From an uncultured Oscillospiraceae bacterium (lineage in GTDB: Bacteria; Bacillota; Clostridia; Oscillospirales; Acutalibacteraceae): a stretch of DNA of 21,345 bases. The position numbers were made by a program, and so were the translations under genes. Of this stretch, positions 1 through 6,879 are shown in pieces. Each line of letters starts with the position of its first letter. The stretch's first letter is position 1. The notes beneath the pieces are model-generated. The model was given only the letters and a program-made list of their open reading frames with translations. It was not told the origin of the DNA and ran no database searches. The DNA lies in NCBI GenBank assembly GCA_900553255.1, contig USCI01000041.1:1-21345 (forward strand). The letters are read 5' to 3'.

Positions 1-15
1 CCTCTCCATTATACC

Positions 16-37
16 AAAAAAGCCGCCTTTTGGCGAC
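16..37 (-). terminator. Second, distal intrinsic terminator
   Basis: Read on the minus strand, GTCGCC (37-32), an AAAA loop and GGCGGC (27-22) form a 6-bp stem with one G-U pair, followed by six U residues (21-16). It lies downstream of another hairpin at 61-91, so the minus-strand ATPase gene ends in tandem terminators, or this one belongs to a transcript entering from the left. Seen directly in the sequence; function is inferred. Confidence 0.6.
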
Positions 38-53
38 TTCTTTGACAGGCTGA

Positions 54-91
54 AATAAAACAGCGGACACATTTTAAAAATGTGTCCGCTG
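54..91. terminator. Bidirectional intrinsic terminator after the P-type ATPase gene
   Basis: A 15-bp perfect inverted repeat (61-75 with 77-91, arm beginning CAGCGGACAC) has one base in the centre. On the minus strand it starts 3 nt after the ATPase stop codon and is followed by a U-rich tract (60-54). On the plus strand it is followed by GTTTTATTTA, so it could also stop transcription entering from the left. Confidence 0.8.
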
Positions 92-93
92 TT

Positions 94-2448
94 TTATTTA
101 TCATTTGTTCTTTCTTTTTTCTTTCCCATGTGTTCAAACAGGTATAGCATGCCGCTGAGCACCACAAACGCGCCCACCGCACAGATCAGCAGAGCAATCA
201 ACTGCATCAAGGGCAGGGGTACGAGTGAAAACAGGCCGTGCAGGAAAATAACGCACAGCGTAAAGCCGCCGACAATGAAGCCAAACAGCGCCACGCGCAA
301 CGGGTTAAACGGCAGGCAGATCCGGAAAACCAGCAGAAAACCGGTAAAACCGGTGAGCATGACACACATGGTGGACATCTGCTGCTGCGGAATATCCAGC
401 AAAAATGCCGCCGCGGACACCACCAGGACGTTAAACACAATGGTCACCGCTCCGGGAACCGCCTTGCTGATGACGTTGCGCAGGAAATCCCCCTTCACCC
501 GCTCCCGGTTCGGTTCAAGCGCCAGCACAAACGACGGGATGCCGATGGTGAATACGCTGGTGAGGGTCAACTGAATGGGCATGAACGGATACGGCAGCGG
601 AATGAGCAGGAACAGCACCGCCAGCAGCGTCGCGTATATCGTCTTGACCAGGAACAGCGACGCCGAACGCTGGATATTGTTGATCGTGCGCCGTCCTTCC
701 GCCACCACCCGGGGCATCGCGTCAAAACGGGAGTCGAGCAGCACAAGCTGTGCCACATTGCGCGCCGCGTCGCTGCCCGAAGCCATAGCCACGCTGCAAT
801 CCGCTTCACGCAGCGCCAGCACATCGTTGACCCCGTCGCCGGTCATGGCAACGGTATGCCCCTGCGCTTTGAGCGCTTTGACCAGCTGCCGCTTCTGCAT
901 CGGGGACACCCGGCCGAACACCGTATACCGCTCAGCCGCTTCGGCAAGCTCCTCCTCGGTTTTCAGCGTGGAGACATCCACGCAGCGGTCGGCACCCTCC
1001 AGCCCGGCCCGCCGCGCTATAGCACTGACGGTATGCATGTTGTCGCCGGAAATCACCTTGAGGCCAACCCCCTGATCGGCAAAATACCGCAGGGTATCCG
1101 GCGCCTGCGGCCGGATGACGTCCCGGATGAGGATCAGCGCCAGCGGACACAGCCCTTCCGGCAGACCACGGCCGACAAAACCGCCGTCGGCGTATGCGAG
1201 AAGCAGCACCCGGTTTTCCCGTGTATAGCGCGCCATCTCCGGTTCAATCCCACCGATATTGCCCCGCAGGACGAACTCCGGAGCACCCAGCACATAGGTA
1301 CCGTGTCCGGCAAACGACGCACCGGACCACTTTTTTTCGGAGGAAAACGGCACCGTCTGCACCGCAGCCCAGCCGGATGATGACGGATAACGGCGGCGGA
1401 CAGCGTCCATCGTCGGGCCGCCGTCCTCCTGCGCGCAGGCCAACGCGCCGAGCGCCTGCTCCGCCTGTGCACGGCAGGCGTTTCCCAAAGGTACCACGTC
1501 GTGCAGCTCCATGCGTCCCTCGGTAATGGTACCGGTTTTATCCAAGCAAAGCACATCCACCCTTGCAAGCGCTTCAATGCAGTACAGCTCCTGTACCAGC
1601 ACCCGGTGCCGCGACAGCCGGATCACACTGACTGCCAGCACCGAGCTGGTCAGCAGCACCAGCCCCTCCGGGATCATGCCGATCAGCGCCGCCGTGGTGG
1701 AAACCACCGCCTGCTGCAGCGTATTGCCGTCGATCGACAACTGCTTGAGAAACAGCAGCGCGCCGACCGGTATAATCATAATGGACACAAAACGGATGAT
1801 GCGGTTAAGCGCATCCATGATCGCCGACTGCGCACGCTTGAGCTGCTTGGCTCCTGCCGAAATGGTGGCGATATAGTTATCGGTGCCCACATGCTCGACC
1901 TGGGCGCGGCAGCGGCCGCTGACCAGATAGCTGCCGGAAAGCAGCGTATCCCCCACCGTCTTATGAATGGGATCCGCTTCGCCGGTCACCAGCGATTCAT
2001 TGACCTCGCACTCGCCGCTGCGGATCACGCAGTCGGCCGCGATCTGTCCGCCGGAGGAAAGCTCCAGGATGTCGTCGAGCACCACCTCATCGAGCGGTAC
2101 CGTCTGCTTTTTTCCGCCGCGGATCACCTGCGCACCGGCAGCAGACAGCAGCGACAGCTTGTCCACTGTGCGTTTGGCACGGATTTCCTGCACTGTGCCG
2201 ATAATCAGGTTGCAGAACACCACGCCGAGGAACAGCAGGTTTTTATAGGAACCCACCAGCAGCACTGCCGCTGCCAGCACCGCATTGATCAGGTTGAACA
2301 GCGTACAGGCGTTGTCCCGGATAATCCGCCCGATGGACTTTGTCGGGACGGAGGCATCCCGGTTGACCTTCCCTGCCTGTACTCTCTGCTGTACCTGTGC
2401 GTCGGACAGACCGCTTTCCGGATCAATCCAGCCTTTTCCGCCGGTCAT
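94..2448 (-). CDS. CtpE-like cation-translocating P-type ATPase
   Basis: This is an ATP-driven cation pump in the cytoplasmic membrane, 784 aa from the chosen start. Visible landmarks are the actuator motif TGEAD (about 155-159), the M4 motif PEGL (about 260-263), the phosphorylation site DKTGT with Asp303, a nucleotide-binding domain, and the hinge TGDGVND (about 536-542). Paired hydrophobic segments precede the actuator and M4, and a block of about six follows the hinge, giving roughly ten membrane spans. The overall plan is closest to the CtpE-like group, in which Mycobacterium CtpE has been linked to calcium uptake; the ion here is not known. No N-terminal heavy-metal CxxC domain is present. 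A TTG at 2472 would extend it by 8 residues, but AAAGGGG (2457-2463) lies 8 nt before the ATG at 2448, which decides the start. It is a single-gene unit with its own promoter and terminators. Confidence 0.9.
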   Translation of the reverse strand: MTGGKGWIDPESGLSDAQVQQRVQAGKVNRDASVPTKSIGRIIRDNACTLFNLINAVLAAAVLLVGSYKNLLFLGVVFCNLIIGTVQEIRAKRTVDKLSLLSAAGAQVIRGGKKQTVPLDEVVLDDILELSSGGQIAADCVIRSGECEVNESLVTGEADPIHKTVGDTLLSGSYLVSGRCRAQVEHVGTDNYIATISAGAKQLKRAQSAIMDALNRIIRFVSIMIIPVGALLFLKQLSIDGNTLQQAVVSTTAALIGMIPEGLVLLTSSVLAVSVIRLSRHRVLVQELYCIEALARVDVLCLDKTGTITEGRMELHDVVPLGNACRAQAEQALGALACAQEDGGPTMDAVRRRYPSSSGWAAVQTVPFSSEKKWSGASFAGHGTYVLGAPEFVLRGNIGGIEPEMARYTRENRVLLLAYADGGFVGRGLPEGLCPLALILIRDVIRPQAPDTLRYFADQGVGLKVISGDNMHTVSAIARRAGLEGADRCVDVSTLKTEEELAEAAERYTVFGRVSPMQKRQLVKALKAQGHTVAMTGDGVNDVLALREADCSVAMASGSDAARNVAQLVLLDSRFDAMPRVVAEGRRTINNIQRSASLFLVKTIYATLLAVLFLLIPLPYPFMPIQLTLTSVFTIGIPSFVLALEPNRERVKGDFLRNVISKAVPGAVTIVFNVLVVSAAAFLLDIPQQQMSTMCVMLTGFTGFLLVFRICLPFNPLRVALFGFIVGGFTLCVIFLHGLFSLVPLPLMQLIALLICAVGAFVVLSGMLYLFEHMGKKKERTNDK

Positions 2449-2488
2449 CCTGCGCACCCCTTTCTCTGCCAAAAATCAACCGCTTCCC

Positions 2489-2517
2489 AGTGTAGCATAC
2501 CCCGTCGGCAAAAACAA
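2489..2517 (-). promoter_or_regulatory. Probable promoter of the P-type ATPase gene
   Basis: On the minus strand TTGTTT (2517-2512), a 17-bp spacer and TACACT (2494-2489) fit a sigma-A promoter about 40 bp before the ATG at 2448. The -35 hexamer is weak (3 of 6 consensus bases), so confidence is moderate. Confidence 0.45.
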
Positions 2518-2583
2518 CGCGAAGGGAACAACCTTAAGAAAAAATTTCCCGCTTTTTCATTTTTCGGCAGACAGGCTCGGCGC

Positions 2584-2612
2584 TTGACTTTACCCCGTAC
2601 TTCCGCTAAACT
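2584..2612 (+). promoter_or_regulatory. Possible promoter of the MFS transporter gene
   Basis: TTGACT (2584-2589), a 17-bp spacer and TAAACT (2607-2612) resemble a sigma-A promoter. It would leave an untranslated leader of about 180 nt before the ATG at 2797, long enough for leader regulation, though no known riboswitch was recognised. Confidence 0.4.
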
Positions 2613-2796
2613 GGTTGGGGCATAAAGGGGAGAACGCCCGGCACCGAGCACTCGAGCCGCCTGCCGTTCCGGCCGGCCCCGCGCGCTATCCCCGCAAGAC
2701 GGTCGATATGCCGTCGATATCGTCTACCGTATTTATATCCATTACATCGAGGGTTGCGCCGACCGGCGATAAAATCCTGATGCGGAGGAGTTTTTC

Positions 2797-3981
2797 ATGT
2801 ATCATTTACTCCTGGTGATCATTTATCTGGCTTTCATCAGCCTGGGGCTGCCGGACTCGCTTCTTGGCTCCGCCTGGCCTTCAATGTATGGCGAAATGGG
2901 TGTACCGGTCTCCTTTGCCGGCGTGCTGTCGATGCTGATCGCAGCGGGCACCATCCTCTCCAGCCTGATGAGCGACCGGCTGACCCGGAAATTCGGGGCG
3001 GGCAAGGTCACGCTGGTGAGTGTGGCGATGACCGCTGCCGCACTGTTCGGCTTTTCGGTGAGCAGCTCCTTCTGGATGCTGTGCCTGTGGACGGTCCCCT
3101 ACGGCCTTGGTGCCGGCAGCGTGGACGCCGCGCTCAACAACTATGTGGCGCTGCATTATGCGAGCCGCCACATGAGCTGGCTGCACTGCATGTGGGGAGT
3201 CGGTACCACCGTTGGCCCTTATGTGATGAGCTATGCGCTCACCGGCGGGCTCGGCTGGAACGCGGGTTACCGCATTATCGCTTTTATCCAGATGGCGCTT
3301 ACGGCCATACTGCTTTTCAGCCTTCCGCTCTGGAAGGGCCGCAGCGACGCCTCTGCTGCTGACCAGGCGGAAAGCGCACCGAAAAAGCCCCTTTCCCTGC
3401 GGCAAATCCTTCGCATTCCCGGCGCCAAAGAGGTTATGCTCGCCTTTTTCAGCTACTGTGCGCTGGAACAGACCACCATGCTCTGGGCAAGCAGCTATCT
3501 GGTATTGCACAACCACATCACTCCCGAAACGGCGGCGGGATATGCGAGCCTGTTTTTTATCGGCATCACGGTTGGACGGGCGGTCAACGGCTTCCTGACC
3601 TTCAAATTCACCGACGTTCAGATGATCCGGACCGGTCAGTGCCTTATTGCTGTCGGTGCGGCGGCAATGCTGCTGCCCCTGGACAGCACGGCGACGCTGG
3701 CAGGTCTGGTTGTGATCGGACTGGGCTGTGCACCGGTTTATCCCTGCATCATTCATTCCACGCCGGCACATTTCGGCGCCGACCGTTCCCAGGCACTCAT
3801 CGGCATCCAGATGGCAAGTGCCTACGTCGGCACCTGTCTGATGCCGCCGCTGTTCGAGCTGCTGGCTAACCACATCAGCGTTTCTCTTCTGCCGGTATAT
3901 CTGCTGGCGGTTCTTGCGCTCATGGTAGTCATGCACGAAAGGCTGATCCGCAAAACCCGCCGCGCACCGGTAAACACATAA
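2797..3981 (+). CDS. Major facilitator superfamily transporter
   Basis: A 394-aa integral membrane protein with about twelve hydrophobic segments, consistent with a secondary transporter in the cytoplasmic membrane. The loop between segments 2 and 3 carries the MFS signature DRLTRKFG, and the stretch around residues 105-135 (NNYVALHYASRHMSWLHCMW) resembles the FucP/sugar-type MFS proteins common in Firmicutes. The substrate cannot be read from the sequence; a sugar or organic acid is a guess from family resemblance. The start is set by GGAGGAG 6 nt before the ATG. The gene stands alone: the ATPase is divergent upstream and the precorrin-2 dehydrogenase convergent downstream, so no operon partner suggests the substrate. 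Confidence 0.85.
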   Translation: MYHLLLVIIYLAFISLGLPDSLLGSAWPSMYGEMGVPVSFAGVLSMLIAAGTILSSLMSDRLTRKFGAGKVTLVSVAMTAAALFGFSVSSSFWMLCLWTVPYGLGAGSVDAALNNYVALHYASRHMSWLHCMWGVGTTVGPYVMSYALTGGLGWNAGYRIIAFIQMALTAILLFSLPLWKGRSDASAADQAESAPKKPLSLRQILRIPGAKEVMLAFFSYCALEQTTMLWASSYLVLHNHITPETAAGYASLFFIGITVGRAVNGFLTFKFTDVQMIRTGQCLIAVGAAAMLLPLDSTATLAGLVVIGLGCAPVYPCIIHSTPAHFGADRSQALIGIQMASAYVGTCLMPPLFELLANHISVSLLPVYLLAVLALMVVMHERLIRKTRRAPVNT

Positions 3982-3983
3982 AA

Positions 3984-4009
3984 AAACACCCGCGCAGTTG
4001 CGGGCGTTT
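3984..4009 (-). terminator. Intrinsic terminator between convergent genes
   Basis: The minus-strand RNA forms a 10-bp stem (4009-4000 with 3993-3984, one G-U pair, 6-nt loop) followed by a U run ending near 3981, directly after the precorrin-2 dehydrogenase stop. On the plus strand the stem has a mismatch and a poorer U tract, so it serves the minus strand better but may also stop the MFS transcript. Confidence 0.75.
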
Positions 4010-4022
4010 GGGATTTGGCTGC

Positions 4023-4535
4023 CTATTCTTTTACCAGTTCCGGCTCCGCCGTTTCTTCCTTCGGCGGATTTACCGCGCTTTCGATCATCCCGGGCAGCGC
4101 CTTATCCAGACGGCGGCACAACTCCTTCATAGCCGCTGCCCCAAGCGGGCCGGAAAGCGAGAGCGTTACCCCCTCCTGCATAACCACCGACGGGAACGAA
4201 AAGGTTCCGAACGCCGCAGGCCGGGAAACATTTACCGGAATCCCTTTGGCCTTGCATTCGTCGGCGATCGCGATGTTGACATTTTCCTCATCGGTCGCCG
4301 CCACGCACAGGTAAGCAGAGGTGCAGTCGCCGCGGTAGTACTTGCGCGGAATGTAACGGATCCGTCCCGCCGTATCCAGCTCGCGCAGCTCCGCACAGAG
4401 CGTCGGGCTGATCACCGTCACCTTTGCACCGAATTTTAAAAGCGTCTTGGCCCTGGACGCGGCAAATTTTCCGCCGCCGAGCACCACGCAGTTATTGTCA
4501 TGCAGATCAATATATAATGGGAACCCGTAAGCCAT
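4023..4535 (-). CDS. Stand-alone precorrin-2 dehydrogenase / sirohydrochlorin ferrochelatase
   Basis: A 170-aa cytoplasmic enzyme matching the N-terminal module of CysG and yeast Met8p, which oxidises precorrin-2 to sirohydrochlorin with NAD+ and can insert iron to make siroheme. The Rossmann motif GGGKFAASRAKTLLKFGAKV (20-39) is clear, as is AATDE (79-83), whose Asp82 matches the catalytic Asp of CysG/Met8p. A second short domain (about 110-150) follows. There is no uroporphyrinogen methyltransferase domain (the CysG C-terminal half) and no hem/cob gene nearby, so substrate must come from elsewhere in the genome. The ribosome binding site is weak (GGGTGA about 10 nt upstream). Transcribed alone from a strong promoter, with a leader of about 100 nt. 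Confidence 0.88.
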   Translation of the reverse strand: MAYGFPLYIDLHDNNCVVLGGGKFAASRAKTLLKFGAKVTVISPTLCAELRELDTAGRIRYIPRKYYRGDCTSAYLCVAATDEENVNIAIADECKAKGIPVNVSRPAAFGTFSFPSVVMQEGVTLSLSGPLGAAAMKELCRRLDKALPGMIESAVNPPKEETAEPELVKE

Positions 4536-4640
4536 GCCGGTTATTCACCCGTCCCTCTCCAGCAGCCCAGGAAGTCCAGGCGGCCAGTATAAAAGTCGCT
4601 TTCCCTCTAATATTCCTAACGTAACTATATAATTTTTCTC

Positions 4641-4669
4641 AGTATAGCATATTTTTGCGAGCTTGACAA
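4641..4669 (-). promoter_or_regulatory. Promoter of the precorrin-2 dehydrogenase gene
   Basis: On the minus strand TTGTCA (4669-4664), a 17-bp spacer and TATACT (4646-4641) form a near-consensus sigma-A promoter. Transcription would start near 4634, giving a leader of roughly 100 nt before the ATG at 4535. Confidence 0.75.
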
Positions 4670-4718
4670 TACAGGACCGTGCAAAACCGCCCTATTTCAG
4701 ACCTGTTTCGCTCATTTT

Positions 4719-4762
4719 CGGATTTTCTCCCGGATTTCATTGACTTTTTTCCCGGATTTATT
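4719..4762 (+). promoter_or_regulatory. Repeated CGGATTT motifs around the araC-type promoter
   Basis: CGGATTT occurs at 4719-4725, 4731-4737 and 4753-4759. The last two are part of longer copies, CCCGGATTT at 4729-4737 and 4751-4759, exactly 22 bp apart, and they flank the -35 box. The 11-mer CCGGATTTATT (4752-4762) recurs inverted at 5790-5800 ahead of the sugar operon. This fits an operator for autoregulation by the adjacent AraC-type protein; that role is inferred. Confidence 0.4.
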
Positions 4763-4767
4763 ATACT
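4740..4767 (+). promoter_or_regulatory. Promoter of the AraC-family regulator gene
   Basis: TTGACT (4740-4745), a 16-bp spacer and TATACT (4762-4767) form a good sigma-A promoter. Transcription would begin near 4774, which rules out the in-frame GTG at 4679 as the start of the regulator and supports the TTG at 4814. Confidence 0.7.
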
Positions 4768-4813
4768 GAAAACAGGTGTAAAATCATGCCGTTTTCCAAG
4801 GGGGGATGAAACG

Positions 4814-5794
4814 TTGGAAGGCCAGATGACACTGCTCGACAGCCAGTGGATCCACGACCGCGACGGCCGCTGGCTCATTTCGATGGATTACCACAATCTG
4901 ACCGGTCCGCGCGACAACTGCGCCCACCGCCACCATGAGCTGGAAATTTCCTGTGTTCCCTCTGGTACCGGCATTTATCATATCAACGACCGTTATTTCG
5001 ATATACGTCCGGGCGATGTTTTCCTGATGAGCAATACCGACTACCACGGCCTGAACCTCCGCGCCAACGAGCATATCCTCAACATGGTGGTGCATTTTGA
5101 CCCGGCCTTTATCTGGAACTCCCTGACCAGCAATCTCGACTACAATTTCCTGCTGATCTTTTTTGAACGCAACGCCAATTTCTGCCCGCGCCTCGACCGC
5201 GACAATCCCGCCACGGCACATATATTTTCCCTGCTGATGGAAATGTGGCAGGAGCTGACCGAAAAGCGGCCGGGCTACGAGCTGATGGTCAAAATCAAGC
5301 TACAGACCATCCTGACCGAAATCCTGCGCCACTACGATTATGTGGATCTGAGCAAGAGCACCCGCCGGCTCGGCGAGCAGGACATTGCCCCGATCAACGA
5401 GGTGATTGCCTACATCGACCGGCATCTGTCCGAAAATATCCGGCTGGCCGATCTTGCTGCTATCGCACACGTCAGCCCGGCGTATTTTTCTACCCTGTTC
5501 AAGCGCCTCAACGGTCTTTCGCCGATCGAATACATCGTGCACAAGCGCATCCAGCTTGCAGTGGAGGAAATCTGCACCACCACCAAAAGCCTGACCGAAA
5601 TCGCGATGGACTGCGGCTTCAACAACAGCACCAATTTCTATAAGGCCTTCCGCAAGGTGACCGGACGCACGCCGGTGTCCTACCGTCAGCCAAAAGAGGA
5701 TACGGCCGCCCGCCCCAAAAGCGGCCAGCATCAGCTTCAGGCCGAGGTTTTACAGAATTTCGACGACGAGGCAAATCAAAAAATAGTTGAATAA
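4814..5794 (+). CDS. AraC-family transcriptional regulator with cupin sensor domain
   Basis: A 326-aa DNA-binding regulator. The N-terminal half contains a cupin-type sugar-sensing region (about 35-80, including HRHHELEI and a PGDVFLM turn), and the C-terminal 100 residues are a double helix-turn-helix AraC domain (about 195-290), with LADLAAIAHVSPAYFSTLF as the first HTH and the second ending near GRTPVSYR. The start is a TTG, chosen because AAGGGGG (4799-4805) sits 8 nt upstream and the promoter at 4740-4767 excludes the longer frame; an ATG at 4826 is the alternative. It precedes the isomerase/oxidoreductase/ThuA operon by 97 bp in the same direction, and phased repeats in that gap make it the probable activator of the operon, with a sugar as likely ligand. 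Confidence 0.9.
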   Translation: MEGQMTLLDSQWIHDRDGRWLISMDYHNLTGPRDNCAHRHHELEISCVPSGTGIYHINDRYFDIRPGDVFLMSNTDYHGLNLRANEHILNMVVHFDPAFIWNSLTSNLDYNFLLIFFERNANFCPRLDRDNPATAHIFSLLMEMWQELTEKRPGYELMVKIKLQTILTEILRHYDYVDLSKSTRRLGEQDIAPINEVIAYIDRHLSENIRLADLAAIAHVSPAYFSTLFKRLNGLSPIEYIVHKRIQLAVEEICTTTKSLTEIAMDCGFNNSTNFYKAFRKVTGRTPVSYRQPKEDTAARPKSGQHQLQAEVLQNFDDEANQKIVE

Positions 5795-5811
5795 ATCCGG
5801 AACAATAGTTG
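5782..5811 (+). promoter_or_regulatory. Direct repeat, candidate AraC-type activator site
   Basis: AATAGTTG occurs at 5782-5789 and 5804-5811, a 22-bp period (about two helical turns). The promoter-proximal copy overlaps the -35 region of the sugar operon and the distal copy overlaps the end of the regulator gene. Two direct half-sites about 21 bp apart, abutting -35, is the classical layout for AraC-family activation. AAATCCGG (5793-5800), the inverse of the motif at the regulator's own promoter, lies between them. Confidence 0.5.
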
Positions 5812-5839
5812 CTGAAGAAACAGCAAAACGCGTTATAAT
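5809..5839 (+). promoter_or_regulatory. Promoter of the sugar-isomerase/oxidoreductase/ThuA operon
   Basis: TATAAT (5834-5839) is a perfect -10 box, but the best -35 (TTGCTG, 5809-5814) is 19 bp away and imperfect, as expected of an activator-dependent promoter. A small perfect inverted repeat, AGCGGA/TCCGCT (5856-5869), lies in the leader, followed by the AAAGGAG ribosome binding site. Confidence 0.6.
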
Positions 5840-5891
5840 GAGGATGAGGAATTAAAGCGGATTTCCGCTGAATAAAAGGAGCGAATGTAAT

Positions 5892-6857
5892 ATGAAACTC
5901 GGCGTACTGACCGTCCCGCTGCAGGCAATGTCCGCGGAGGATGCCTTTGCCTACCTGCATTCCCTTGGAGTGCAGACGGTGGAGCTTGGCACCGGCGGAT
6001 ACACCAACGACAACCACCTCAAGCCCTCGGTGTATCTGGCGGACGACGCCAAGATCGAGGCGTACAAAAAGCTGCTCGAAAAATACGATCTGGAAATCAG
6101 TGCCCTGTCCTGCCACGGCAATCCCGTTCATCCGAACAAGGAGATCGCGGCGGCTTATCATCAGGTGTTTGTGGACACCTGCAAGCTCGCCCAGAAGCTG
6201 GGTGTGGAAACGGTCGTGACCTTCTCCGGCTGCCCCGGTGACAGCGAAACCTCCCAGCGGCCGAACTGGGTTACCTGTGCCTGGCCGAACGATTACACTG
6301 AAACCCTCGACTGGCAGTGGAATCAGGTGCTGATCCCCTACTGGAAAGAGGCGGCGGAAATTGCGAAAAGCTACGGCGTGAAAAAGATCGCGTTTGAAAT
6401 GCATCCCGGCTTCTGCGTATACAACCCCGCCACCCTGCTGCGTCTGCGCGCGGCGGTCGGCGATATCCTCGGCGCCAACTTCGATCCGAGCCACCTGATC
6501 TGGCAGGGGATGGATCCGGTTATGGCGCTGCGTGAGCTCAAGGGCGCGGTGTATCATTTCCACGCCAAGGATACGAAGGTGGACGCCTACAATAAGGCGC
6601 GCAACGGCGTGCTGGATACCGGCTCGTACGGCGACCTGCTTGACCGCAGCTGGGTGTTCCGCACCATCGGCTACGGCTCCGATATGAACCTGTGGAAGGA
6701 TATGATTTCCACCCTGCGCATGATCGGCTACGACGGTTCGGTGAGCATCGAGCACGAGGACGGCCTGATGTCGGTGAAGGAGGGCCTGGAAAAGGCCATC
6801 GCCTTCCTCAAGGAAGTCATGATTACCGAGCAGCCGGCCGCCATGTGGTGGGCCTGA
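5892..6857 (+). CDS. Sugar phosphate isomerase/epimerase-family TIM-barrel protein
   Basis: A 321-aa cytoplasmic protein of the xylose-isomerase-like TIM-barrel superfamily (IolE, tagatose 3-epimerase and related enzymes). The four expected divalent-metal ligands are visible: Glu169 (AFEMH), Asp198 (NFDPSH), His224 (YHFHAKD) and Glu287 (SIEHED). An early His in SCHGNPVH (about 75-80) lines the site. Members isomerise or epimerise sugars, dehydrate inosose, or act as lyases on 3-keto-glycosides; the sequence does not decide which. AAAGGAG lies 9 nt before the ATG. It is the first gene of a three-gene operon; the 22-bp gap to the next gene contains that gene's ribosome binding site. The pairing with a Gfo/Idh/MocA oxidoreductase argues for a redox-coupled sugar pathway. 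Confidence 0.88.
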   Translation: MKLGVLTVPLQAMSAEDAFAYLHSLGVQTVELGTGGYTNDNHLKPSVYLADDAKIEAYKKLLEKYDLEISALSCHGNPVHPNKEIAAAYHQVFVDTCKLAQKLGVETVVTFSGCPGDSETSQRPNWVTCAWPNDYTETLDWQWNQVLIPYWKEAAEIAKSYGVKKIAFEMHPGFCVYNPATLLRLRAAVGDILGANFDPSHLIWQGMDPVMALRELKGAVYHFHAKDTKVDAYNKARNGVLDTGSYGDLLDRSWVFRTIGYGSDMNLWKDMISTLRMIGYDGSVSIEHEDGLMSVKEGLEKAIAFLKEVMITEQPAAMWWA

Positions 6858-6879
6858 GCGAAAAGGAGCGCGGCACAGC

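Larger units (their letters stand above)
2449..2796. other. Divergent intergenic region between ATPase and MFS genes
   Basis: This 348-bp stretch contains no convincing gene. It holds the minus-strand ATPase promoter, a plausible plus-strand MFS promoter at 2584-2612, and a direct repeat GTCGATAT at 2702-2709 and 2713-2720 (11-bp period). Short open frames here have no ribosome binding site and look like chance. Confidence 0.6.

Noticed and set aside
2615..2818. 67-codon open frame overlapping the MFS start, as a leader peptide
   Set aside because: Starts at a TTG with no ribosome binding site and the composition is not protein-like.
4679..4813. Upstream GTG start for the AraC-type regulator
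   Set aside because: It lies upstream of the TTGACT/TATACT promoter and its extra 45 residues (Phe-rich) do not resemble a regulator N-terminus. The TTG at 4814 has a proper ribosome binding site.
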